Shown here in pieces: positions 1 to 4,500 of a stretch of 5,801 nucleotides of DNA (positions are counted from its first letter, which is position 1; every line of letters begins with the position of its first letter). The notes beneath the pieces were generated by a model that was not told where the DNA came from, ran no database searches, and worked only from the letters and a program-made list of their open reading frames with translations. Origin of the DNA: J088 sp003695505 [NCBI: Candidatus Dadabacteria bacterium] (GTDB lineage Bacteria > J088); the NCBI GenBank assembly GCA_003695505.1, contig RFIY01000057.1, forward strand, positions 1 to 5,801. The letters run 5' to 3'. The translations under genes and the position numbers were made by a program.

Positions 1-1
1 A

Positions 2-409
2 ATGCCTGCAACGATTCCCGCGTCACATACCGACCTTCTCGACGGGCCGGTCTACGTCGTCCTGTCCACGCTGATGGCCGATGGTTCGATCCAGTCCAAT
101 CCGGTCTGGTGCAGCCGCGACGGCAATGACGTGCTGATCAACACGGCCGTCGGACGCGTCAAGGATCGCAACCTGCGCGAGCGCAAGATCGCAACCGTTT
201 TCGCAATGGATCCGCAGAATCCGTATCGCTGGATTGAAGTGCGTGGCGAGGTCGCCGAAATCGTCGCGGGCGATGGCGCGGACGCGCATATCGACGATCT
301 TGCGGAGTTGTATCTGGGGCAACGGCCTTACCCGTTCCGTCAGCCTGGCGAACAGCGCGTGATGTACCGGCTCCGACCGGTCCGCGTCAACGCCTTTGCA
401 ATGGAATGA
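2..409 (+). CDS. PPOX-class (pyridoxamine-phosphate-oxidase-like split-barrel) flavin-binding oxidoreductase, start uncertain
   Basis: The 135-residue protein has the layout of the small PPOX-class oxidoreductases often annotated as F420- or FMN-dependent. The N-terminal barrel strand reads VYVVLSTLMADGSIQSNPVW (residues 17-36), followed by a short hydrophobic strand (DVLINTAV, 43-50), a basic cofactor-phosphate region (GRVKDRNLRERK, 51-62), and the central barrel strand YRWIEVRGEVAEI (75-87). It ends in RLRPVRVNAFAME, the usual closing strand. These proteins are cytoplasmic split-barrel dimers that bind a flavin or deazaflavin and reduce small substrates; the substrate here cannot be read. 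The ATG lies at base 2, so no ribosome site is visible and the true start could be upstream. Its stop overlaps the next start by ATGA, suggesting translational coupling with the kinase. The fold is fairly certain, the cofactor is not. Confidence 0.8.
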   Translation: MPATIPASHTDLLDGPVYVVLSTLMADGSIQSNPVWCSRDGNDVLINTAVGRVKDRNLRERKIATVFAMDPQNPYRWIEVRGEVAEIVAGDGADAHIDDLAELYLGQRPYPFRQPGEQRVMYRLRPVRVNAFAME

Positions 410-1446
410 ATGATTCGCCGGAACCACTCGACGCCGACACCCCGGACGACGCCTGGGGCGAGGCCACGACGCGGCTGTTCTACGACCTGACGCCCGACAC
501 GATTCTCGACGCGGTCGAGCAGACGGGTCTGCGCTGCACCGGCCGCTGCCTGGCGCTGAACAGCCTCGAGAACCGGGTGTTCGAGATCGAGATCGAGCCC
601 GACGCGCCGGTAGCTTCTGTCAGCGATCGCTTCGTCGTGGCCAAGTTCTACCGTCCCGGCCGCTGGTCGCGCACACAGATTCTCGACGAGCACGCCTTCC
701 TTGCCGAGGCGGCCGCCGCCGATCTGCCGGTCGTTGCGCCGCTGGACCTGGGTGGTGACACGCTCGGTGAAACCGACGAAGGGATCCTGTTCACCTTGTT
801 TCCGCGTCGAGCGGGAAGAACGATCGACGAGGTCACGCCAGCACTGGCCGAGCGACTCGGCGCCCTCGTGGCGCGGCTACATGCCGTCGGCCGCCAGGGC
901 GAGGCGCCGCACCGCCTGCACCTGACGCCCGAAACCTACGGCCTGCATGCGCTGGATGACCTGCTCGAACGCCGGGCGATCCCGCCGCACCTCGAGAACG
1001 AACTGATCGATCTCGTCGAAGGGATCTGCGAAACGAGTGCGCCCTGGTTCGATGACGCGCCCGTCCAGCGCCTGCACGGCGACATGCATCTGGGGAACCT
1101 GCTGCTGCATCCGGACGAAGGCCTGCGCGTCGTCGACTTCGACGATATGGTGAACGGCCCACCGGTCCAGGATCTGTGGCTGCTGGCCGCCGATCCGGAC
1201 GCACATGACGTGCGCGATGCACTGCTGCGCGGCTACCGGACGTTCGGGACGTTCGACATGGCGCAATGGCGCCTCGTCGAGCCGCTGCGCGCGCTGCGCT
1301 ACATCCACTTCGCTGCCTGGATCGCCCGCCGCTGGACCGATCCGGCCTTTCCCGATGCGTTTCCGAACTTCGGCACCGACCGTTACTGGGACGAACTGCT
1401 CGCCGACCTGCGCGAGCAGTGGCGTCGGATCAACGCCTTGCGCTGA
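406..1446 (+). CDS. srkA: Stress response kinase SrkA/YihE (RdoA)-like
   Basis: This 346-residue protein matches the SrkA (YihE/RdoA) family of cytoplasmic Ser/Thr kinases with an aminoglycoside-phosphotransferase-like fold. In enterics the kinase is linked to envelope and oxidative stress survival. Diagnostic parts are LALNSLENRVFEIE (48-61), the ATP-lysine strand FVVAKFYRPGRW (76-87, K80), the catalytic loop LHGDMHLGN (223-231, D226 and N231), and the metal-binding VVDFDD (242-247, D244). The C-terminal half has the family segment LRALRYIHFAAWIARRW (294-310). The length is slightly above the roughly 328 residues of the E. coli protein, because of a longer N-terminus and an insert near residues 62-75. 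The ATG overlaps the upstream stop by four bases. The dsbA gene that often follows srkA in enterics is absent; the next gene is convergent. Confidence 0.93.
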   Translation: MNDSPEPLDADTPDDAWGEATTRLFYDLTPDTILDAVEQTGLRCTGRCLALNSLENRVFEIEIEPDAPVASVSDRFVVAKFYRPGRWSRTQILDEHAFLAEAAAADLPVVAPLDLGGDTLGETDEGILFTLFPRRAGRTIDEVTPALAERLGALVARLHAVGRQGEAPHRLHLTPETYGLHALDDLLERRAIPPHLENELIDLVEGICETSAPWFDDAPVQRLHGDMHLGNLLLHPDEGLRVVDFDDMVNGPPVQDLWLLAADPDAHDVRDALLRGYRTFGTFDMAQWRLVEPLRALRYIHFAAWIARRWTDPAFPDAFPNFGTDRYWDELLADLREQWRRINALR

Positions 1447-1453
1447 TCCGGGC

Positions 1454-1471
1454 GGCGGGGACGGCCTCGCC
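1454..1471. terminator. Possible terminator hairpin between convergent genes
   Basis: GGCGGGG, a four-base ACGG loop, then CCTCGCC can form a seven-pair stem with one G-T wobble. It lies in the 26-bp gap between the stops of srkA and the convergent lipoprotein gene. There is no clear T tract on either strand, so an intrinsic-terminator role is only suggested by position. Confidence 0.3.
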
Positions 1472-1472
1472 T

Positions 1473-2336
1473 TCAATACACCCGCACGCGCGCGATCGGG
1501 CCGCCCGTCAAATCGGTGATGTAGAGGGAGCATGGATCGAACGGTACGCGACCGAATGCGAGGCTCGCGGGGTTGGACAGCTGGTCGCTGAGTGTTTCCA
1601 CCTCTCCGTCGGGAGAGACCCGAACGACGGTATCGACGAGGTTCAGCGCAACATAGATGTTTCCATCCGCGTCACGCGCAACGCCATCGGGCGTGTCCCC
1701 ACCCGCAAAGGCCACGACCAGCCGGGCTGCGCCTGCCGGGCGACCGTCACTGACGGGAATCGCCCACAGACCGGGATCCGTGAATGTCGACGCGACGTAA
1801 AGCGTTGAGCCGTCAGCGCTGAACACCATGCCGTTCGGTGACGCGACGGCATCGCTCCAGAGTGCAAAGGAACCGTCCGGCTGGATCTCTGTGATATTCG
1901 GTTCGAGATCGTCAGAAACGAGCAACGTGCCCCATGGGGTCGGGACGACAAAATTCGGGTTGCCGCCAATTGCAGCGACCGTTTCTGTCGTGTCCGAGCC
2001 GATCTCCCAGCGTTCGACACGACCACTGTTGAAGCCGGCCACATAGAGCACATTCCCCGTCACCGCCAGTCCAACGGCGGAATCAAATGTCGCAACCAGT
2101 TCCGTCGCTCCGTCAGGAAAAACCTCGAAGACCCCTTGCGGTTGCGAAACGAACAGACGTCCGTCATCGGTAAACGCCACCCCCTCGCTCGACGGCAGTT
2201 CCGCTGTAAGCGGAACAACTGCACCAGGAACCAGGTCGTCGACACATGTCGGACCTGTCGATAACGCGGGATCGTCGCTGGTCACGCAGCCAGACATCGC
2301 CACCAGAAAGCACACCACACAACTCGATTTTCGCAT
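1473..2336 (-). CDS. Predicted lipoprotein with SMP-30/gluconolactonase-like beta-propeller
   Basis: The 287-residue product begins MRKSSCVVCFLVAMSGC, a lipoprotein-type signal peptide with predicted lipidated Cys17, so it is probably membrane-anchored outside the cytoplasm. The rest is a beta-propeller with blade repeats at SEGVAFTDDGRLFVS (50-64), VGLAVTGNVLYVAG (88-101), PNGMVFSADGSTLYVAS (167-183) and PDGVARDADGNIYVAL (216-231). Glu51, Asn168 in PNG and Asp217 in PDG sit where SMP-30/gluconolactonase enzymes place their metal ligands, so a hydrolytic lactonase-like activity is possible. The substrate is unknown. Longer in-frame starts up to 2471 exist, but the chosen ATG has an AGGAG eight bases upstream and yields the signal peptide. 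Cys269 may pair with Cys31. Lipobox residues Met-Ser-Gly before the Cys are not ideal, so plain secretion is an alternative. Confidence 0.82.
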   Translation of the reverse strand: MRKSSCVVCFLVAMSGCVTSDDPALSTGPTCVDDLVPGAVVPLTAELPSSEGVAFTDDGRLFVSQPQGVFEVFPDGATELVATFDSAVGLAVTGNVLYVAGFNSGRVERWEIGSDTTETVAAIGGNPNFVVPTPWGTLLVSDDLEPNITEIQPDGSFALWSDAVASPNGMVFSADGSTLYVASTFTDPGLWAIPVSDGRPAGAARLVVAFAGGDTPDGVARDADGNIYVALNLVDTVVRVSPDGEVETLSDQLSNPASLAFGRVPFDPCSLYITDLTGGPIARVRVY

Positions 2337-2344
2337 CGACACGT

Positions 2345-2349
2345 CTCCT
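2345..2349 (-). promoter_or_regulatory. Ribosome binding site deciding the lipoprotein start
   Basis: On the minus strand this reads AGGAG, eight bases before the ATG at 2336. It favours this start over the longer in-frame starts upstream, which would bury the signal peptide 45 residues inside the protein. Confidence 0.7.
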
Positions 2350-2424
2350 GTTCGTTGCTCGCCCCCCCATGTTGCCATGGCCGCTACAACCGCGAACCGC
2401 ATGCAATCGGATATGATCAAAGGT

Positions 2425-3072
2425 ATGCCTGACCCAATATCCCGTTCACCACTGGCCGCTCTGAGGCACAACGCCAGCGCCTGGCTGATCGACCTGATTA
2501 CGACGCCGGCGGCGAAGATTCGCGGTCAGGTACTCCAGCACGCACGCGGGCGCGTCGCCGACATCGGCATCGGCGGAGGCGGCAGCTTGCGCCATTATCC
2601 GGCTGATGTCACCGAGGTGCACGGAATCGAGCCCGATCCGGCCGAGTGGCTGTTGCGCCGCCGCGCCGGAAAACTGCACGAGGGCATCCAGTTTGAGCTG
2701 GTTTCGGCCTCTGCCGAGGCGCTTCCGTACGAAGACCACTCGCTGGACACCGTGACGTTCCAGCTCGTCCTCTGCACGATCCCCGATCCGGTCGCGGCTC
2801 TGTCCGAAGCGCGGCGGGTACTCAAACCGGACGGCCGCCTGCTGTTCATGGAACACCTGCGCCACCCCGACGAACGGGTCGCGCGCTTTCAGGATCGTCT
2901 GCAGCCGCTGTGGGGGCGCATCGCCGGCGGCTGCCGCATCAATCAGGACACGGTCACCCTGCTCGAACAGGCCGGCTTCGACTTCGCCTGGAAAGAACAC
3001 GTCGTCGACCGCCAGCGCCCGCGCTTTTTGAGTCATCTCGCCTGGGGAATGGCGACGCCCCTCCTTCGCTAA
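2425..3072 (+). CDS. Class I SAM-dependent methyltransferase, METTL7/TMT1-like
   Basis: The 215-residue protein (from ATG 2425) carries the Rossmann methyltransferase signature. Motif I is VADIGIGGGG (44-53), an acidic ribose-binding residue follows in GIEPD (67-71), ASAEALPYEDHSLDTV (95-110) is the adenine-binding and motif II region, and ARRVLKPDGRLLFMEHLRHP (129-148) is the post-motif strand. The tail PLWGRIAGGCRINQDT (161-176) resembles that of the METTL7/TMT1 family, whose characterised human members methylate thiols, so a small-molecule substrate is more likely than RNA or protein. In-frame ATGs at 2377, 2401 and 2413 would add up to 16 residues; none has a good ribosome site, and 2425 has AAAGG very close. 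A TATGAT at 2412-2417 would put a transcript start almost on the 2425 ATG. The last codons and stop lie inside a palindromic repeat. Confidence 0.85.
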   Translation: MPDPISRSPLAALRHNASAWLIDLITTPAAKIRGQVLQHARGRVADIGIGGGGSLRHYPADVTEVHGIEPDPAEWLLRRRAGKLHEGIQFELVSASAEALPYEDHSLDTVTFQLVLCTIPDPVAALSEARRVLKPDGRLLFMEHLRHPDERVARFQDRLQPLWGRIAGGCRINQDTVTLLEQAGFDFAWKEHVVDRQRPRFLSHLAWGMATPLLR

Positions 3073-3084
3073 AGCTACGGAGGG
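3059..3084 (-). repeat. Palindromic repeat copy A, overlapping the methyltransferase 3' end
   Basis: Minus-oriented copy of the palindrome family. On the minus strand the left half is CCCTCCGTAGC and the right half is GCGAAGGAGGG, around a short TTTA centre. Its centre differs from other copies by a paired C-G to T-A change. It encodes Leu-Leu-Arg and the TAA stop of the methyltransferase. It may also act as a 3' transcript-stabilising hairpin. Confidence 0.85.
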
Positions 3085-3151
3085 CGGGGCCCTCATCCGG
3101 CGATGGCTACGCCAGGCAAGGCGGGACGACAACGAACTGATGCAAATCGAA

Positions 3152-3207
3152 CGAAAAGCGGGACCCTCCTTCGCCGGAGGCTACGGAGGGCAGGGACGGG
3201 ATTCGAA
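3152..3207 (-). repeat. Tandem duplicate of the tRNA-Gly 3' end, split by a palindrome
   Basis: Bases 3152-3163 and 3195-3207 together match, base for base, the 25 bp at 3208-3232, which span the T-loop, T-stem 3' strand, acceptor 3' strand and first trailer bases of the intact tRNA-Gly. The matching two parts are separated here by 31 bp (3164-3194) that contain palindrome copy B. It is an extra copy of the tRNA 3' end, not a gene. Confidence 0.85.
3164..3194 (-). mobile_element. Palindromic repeat copy B as a defined 31-bp insertion
   Basis: The palindrome itself is 3164-3190, with arms CCCTCC and GGAGGG and minus-strand halves CCCTCCGTAG and CGAAGGAGGG around CCTCCGG. Four further bases (CAGG on the plus strand) complete the insert. 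Both flanks are continuous in the neighbouring uninterrupted duplicate, so its limits can be read directly. No target-site duplication is obvious. Calling it mobile is inference: it encodes nothing and would need to be moved in trans. Confidence 0.6.
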
Positions 3208-3212
3208 CGAAA

Positions 3213-3285
3213 AGCGGGAGACGGGATTCGAACCCGCGACCACCAGCTTGGAAGGCTGGTGCTCTACCATCTGAGCTACTCCCGC
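3213..3285 (-). tRNA. tRNA-Gly(TCC)
   Basis: The 73-nt minus-strand sequence folds as a standard cloverleaf. The acceptor stem is GCGGGAG with CTCCCGC and the discriminator is T. The D arm is GCTC with GAGC, the anticodon stem CCAGC with GCTGG, the anticodon loop CTTCCAA, and the T arm GCGGG-TTCGAAT-CCCGT. The anticodon is TCC. No CCA is encoded; the next bases are TTTCG. In the conserved cluster this gene normally follows tRNA-Tyr within a few bases, but here 432 bp of repeats and a broken tRNA-Gly copy intervene. A TACAAT on the minus strand at 3304-3309, 18 bases upstream, could be a -10 of its own promoter, but I see no good -35. Confidence 0.96.
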
Positions 3286-3337
3286 AAAGAAGAAGCAACC
3301 ATTATTGTACCCGCCACCCTGCCATCGTTGGGGCAAA

Positions 3338-3363
3338 CCCTCCGTAGCCTTGGCGAAGGAGGG
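3338..3363 (+). repeat. Palindromic repeat copy C
   Basis: Plus-oriented copy with halves CCCTCCGTAG and CGAAGGAGGG around a six-base CCTTGG centre (26 nt). It directly abuts the 3' fragment of the tRNA-Gly pseudogene at 3364, replacing what should be the acceptor end. Confidence 0.88.
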
Positions 3364-3602
3364 CGAACCCGCGACCATGGGTGGTCTGCCTGTCCGCGCT
3401 TCGTCGCGAGGCGCGCAAGACGGCGTTGCAGTGTGGTTTCACGACCGAGCGCCCCGCAGGTGATGCCGATGCGCATCAGCGAGGAGCGCGACCGAGTGAA
3501 ACCGCGCTGCGGCGTCGTATCGCGTGCCGCAGCAGAAGCGGGGGCCGGCAGATCGCCCTACTTGGAAGGCTGGTGCTCTACCATCTGAGCTACTCCCGCA
3601 AA
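3364..3602 (-). pseudogene. Disrupted tRNA-Gly(TCC) copy
   Basis: Bases 3561-3602 are identical over 42 nt to 3247-3288 of the intact tRNA-Gly and its leader. They cover the 5' acceptor strand, D arm, anticodon stem 5' strand, anticodon loop and first following base. The similarity then stops. A further 14 nt, CGAACCCGCGACCA at 3364-3377, match the variable and T-arm region of the intact gene (3229-3242). Between the pieces, 183 bp replace four bases (CCAG) of the anticodon stem. The acceptor 3' strand is missing and palindrome C stands in its place. A functional tRNA is not expected. The 14-nt fragment is short, so the 5' piece is certain and the 3' piece likely. Confidence 0.8.
3379..3558. 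repeat. Imperfect 180-bp inverted repeat within the broken tRNA-Gly
   Basis: The left arm begins GGGTGGTCTGCC, passes CGCTTC, and ends near GGTTTCAC (3435-3442). The right arm read on the minus strand begins GGGCGATCTGCC, passes CGCTTC, and reaches GGTTTCAC (3496-3503). Arms are about 70 bp with scattered mismatches and small indels, by eye roughly 70 percent identical. The centre holds the perfect palindrome GATGCGCATC (3468-3477). No protein gene is visible. It could be a MITE-like remnant or a structured RNA or DNA element; its position between the two tRNA pieces suggests it is an insertion. Confidence 0.65.
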
Positions 3603-3620
3603 AGGAGCAAGGAGAACCGA

Positions 3621-3657
3621 CCCTCCGTAGCCCGCCGAAGCCTCTGGCGAAGGCGGG
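3621..3657 (+). repeat. Palindromic repeat copy D with an extra half-arm
   Basis: The core at 3631-3657 has arms CCCGCC and GGCGGG instead of CCCTCC and GGAGGG: both strands of one pair have changed together, so the stem is kept. The centre is CCTCTGG. One internal base differs, giving GAAG for GTAG. An additional left half, CCCTCCGTAG (3621-3630), precedes it, and a partial matching right half CGAAAAGGAC follows. Confidence 0.82.
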
Positions 3658-3670
3658 CGAAAAGGACCTG

Positions 3671-3717
3671 TCCTCCGTAGCCCTCCGTAGCCTCTGGCGA
3701 AGGAGGGCGAAGGAGGA
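3671..3717 (+). repeat. Palindromic repeat copy E, symmetrically nested
   Basis: The core is 3681-3707, with halves CCCTCCGTAG and CGAAGGAGGG around CCTCTGG. It is wrapped by a second pair of halves, TCCTCCGTAG (3671-3680) and CGAAGGAGGA (3708-3717), whose ends are again complementary. The 47-nt structure abuts the discriminator base of tRNA-Tyr with no spacer, so it forms the immediate 3' trailer hairpin of that tRNA. Confidence 0.88.
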
Positions 3718-3799
3718 TGGAGGGGGGAGGATTCGAACCTCCGAAGCATTCCGCAGCAGATTTACAGTCTGCCCCCTTTGGCCACTCGGGAACCCCTCC
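3718..3799 (-). tRNA. tRNA-Tyr(GTA)
   Basis: An 82-nt class II tRNA on the minus strand. The acceptor is GGAGGGG with CCCCTCC and discriminator A. The anticodon stem is GCAGA with TCTGC and the loop is CTGTAAA, giving anticodon GTA. A long variable arm (TGCGGAATGCTTC region) and T arm GGAGG-TTCGAAT-CCTCC follow. The CCA is not encoded; the next base begins palindrome E. It lies 45 bp downstream of tRNA-Thr, as in the conserved thrU-tyrU arrangement, and is probably cotranscribed with it. Confidence 0.96.
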
Positions 3800-3844
3800 T
3801 GATGTTTTCAATGACGCATCGGAAACCGTCGGCTTCGCGCACAA

Positions 3845-3917
3845 AGCTGACGACCGGAATCGAACCGGTAACCTGCTGATTACAAATCAGCTGCTCTGCC
3901 AATTGAGCTACGTCAGC
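3845..3917 (-). tRNA. tRNA-Thr(TGT)
   Basis: A 73-nt cloverleaf on the minus strand. The acceptor is GCTGACG with CGTCAGC and discriminator T. The D arm is GCTC with GAGC, the anticodon stem GCTGA with TCAGC, the loop TTTGTAA, and the T arm ACCGG-TTCGATT-CCGGT. The anticodon is TGT. No CCA is encoded. It is the first gene of the minus-strand tRNA cluster, and the likely promoter lies just upstream at 3963-3992. Confidence 0.96.
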
Positions 3918-3962
3918 AAGATTCCGGGCCGGCTTTGTCGCCGCGTCGTCCAGAGAAACCAC

Positions 3963-3992
3963 AGGGTACCAAAGGGCCGCGAATTCTTGCAA
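3963..3992 (-). promoter_or_regulatory. Candidate promoter of the tRNA cluster
   Basis: On the minus strand TTGCAA (3987-3992) is followed after 18 bp by TACCCT (3963-3968). A start near 3956 would give a leader of about 40 nt before tRNA-Thr. The -10 matches the consensus weakly, so the call rests mainly on position. Confidence 0.35.
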
Positions 3993-4016
3993 GCCAGAAG
4001 GCGCGTCATATAGAAT
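3987..4016 (+). promoter_or_regulatory. Candidate promoter of the pterin operon
   Basis: TTGCAA (3987-3992) and TAGAAT (4011-4016) are 18 bp apart; the -10 differs from TATAAT at one base. Transcription would begin near 4023, downstream of the in-frame ATG at 4015, which supports the 4084 start for the first PTPS gene. The -35 hexamer is its own reverse complement and could also serve the divergent tRNA promoter. Confidence 0.42.
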
Positions 4017-4083
4017 GACTTTACGGCCCCCAGTCGAACATTTCAGGCGATCTCCTGACCCCCTCTTCGTGGAACAGCAACAC

Positions 4084-4500
4084 ATGCCTCAACCGCATAT
4101 CCGCATTACGCGCCGGTTTCATTTTTCGGCGAGCCATCGCTACTGGCAGCCCGCGTGGACAGACGAGGCCAACGAGCAGGTTTTCGGCAAGAATATTCAC
4201 TCACACGGCCACAACTACATCCTCGAAGTCACGATCGAGGGTCCGATCGACCCCGACACCGGGATGATTCTGAACCTGACCGACGTGAAACACCGCGTCA
4301 ACGACCTGCTCGAAAAATACTACGACCATCGCAACCTCAACGTCGATCACCCCGCCTTCGCGTCGGCGCAACCGACCACCGAACGGATTGCACTCCAACT
4401 TGCGCAGGAGGTACGCGAGCTGATCGATGATGGACACGTTCGCCTGTACCGGATCCGACTCTGGGAAACCGAGGATCTGTACGCCGAGGTGATCTGCTGA
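4084..4500 (+). CDS. PTPS/QueD-family protein lacking the catalytic Cys
   Basis: This 138-residue protein belongs to the 6-pyruvoyl-tetrahydropterin / 6-carboxytetrahydropterin synthase family (COG0720), cytoplasmic T-fold enzymes that convert 7,8-dihydroneopterin triphosphate. Zinc ligands are His18 in FSASHRY and His41 and His43 in HGHNY. DPDTGMILNL (57-66), Asp81-His82 in YYDHRNLNVDHP, PTTER (97-101) and LWETE (127-131) also follow the family. The catalytic Cys is missing: FGKNIHSHGH has Asn37 four residues before the HGH motif, where QueD has Cys, and lacks the two further residues of the mammalian-type C-x5-HGH loop. Activity alone is therefore doubtful. An in-frame ATG at 4015 would add 23 unrelated residues and overlaps the candidate -10, so 4084 is preferred despite a weak ribosome site. 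The stop overlaps the next start by one base (TGATG). Confidence 0.88.
   Translation: MPQPHIRITRRFHFSASHRYWQPAWTDEANEQVFGKNIHSHGHNYILEVTIEGPIDPDTGMILNLTDVKHRVNDLLEKYYDHRNLNVDHPAFASAQPTTERIALQLAQEVRELIDDGHVRLYRIRLWETEDLYAEVIC

Larger units (their letters stand above)
3286..3717. other. Repeat-rich 432-bp spacer inside the tRNA cluster
   Basis: This stretch separates tRNA-Gly from tRNA-Tyr and holds no credible protein gene. It consists of a tRNA leader duplicated at 3289-3300 and 3603-3613, palindromes C, D and E, a tRNA-Gly pseudogene in two pieces, and a 180-bp imperfect inverted repeat. Reading frames through it are by-products of repeats and of tRNA antisense. Confidence 0.8.

Noticed and set aside
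877-1533. A 218-codon minus-strand frame opposite srkA
   Set aside because: Antisense to a well-supported kinase gene, with no recognisable domain.
3086-3110. A sixth palindrome copy around GGCGTAGCCATCGCC (minus strand)
   Set aside because: Only part of the left half is preserved and the arms do not pair well; it may be a decayed copy, but I cannot support it.
2446-3132. A 228-codon minus-strand frame opposite the methyltransferase
   Set aside because: Antisense to a gene with clear SAM motifs; its composition is that of a shadow frame.
3378-3560. Self-splicing intron in a tRNA-Gly gene
   Set aside because: The insert replaces part of the anticodon stem, four exon bases are lost, and the acceptor 3' end is absent, so splicing could not restore a tRNA.
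3103-3588. A 161-codon plus-strand frame across the tRNA-Gly region
   Set aside because: It translates tRNA antisense and palindromes; peptides such as [20 protein letters not shown] are typical of tRNA antisense.
3059-3717. CRISPR array
   Set aside because: The repeats are in both orientations, irregularly spaced and self-complementary throughout, with no uniform spacers or cas genes.
3918-4083. A preQ1 or folate riboswitch before the pterin operon
   Set aside because: No recognisable aptamer core is visible in the short leader after the candidate start near 4023.
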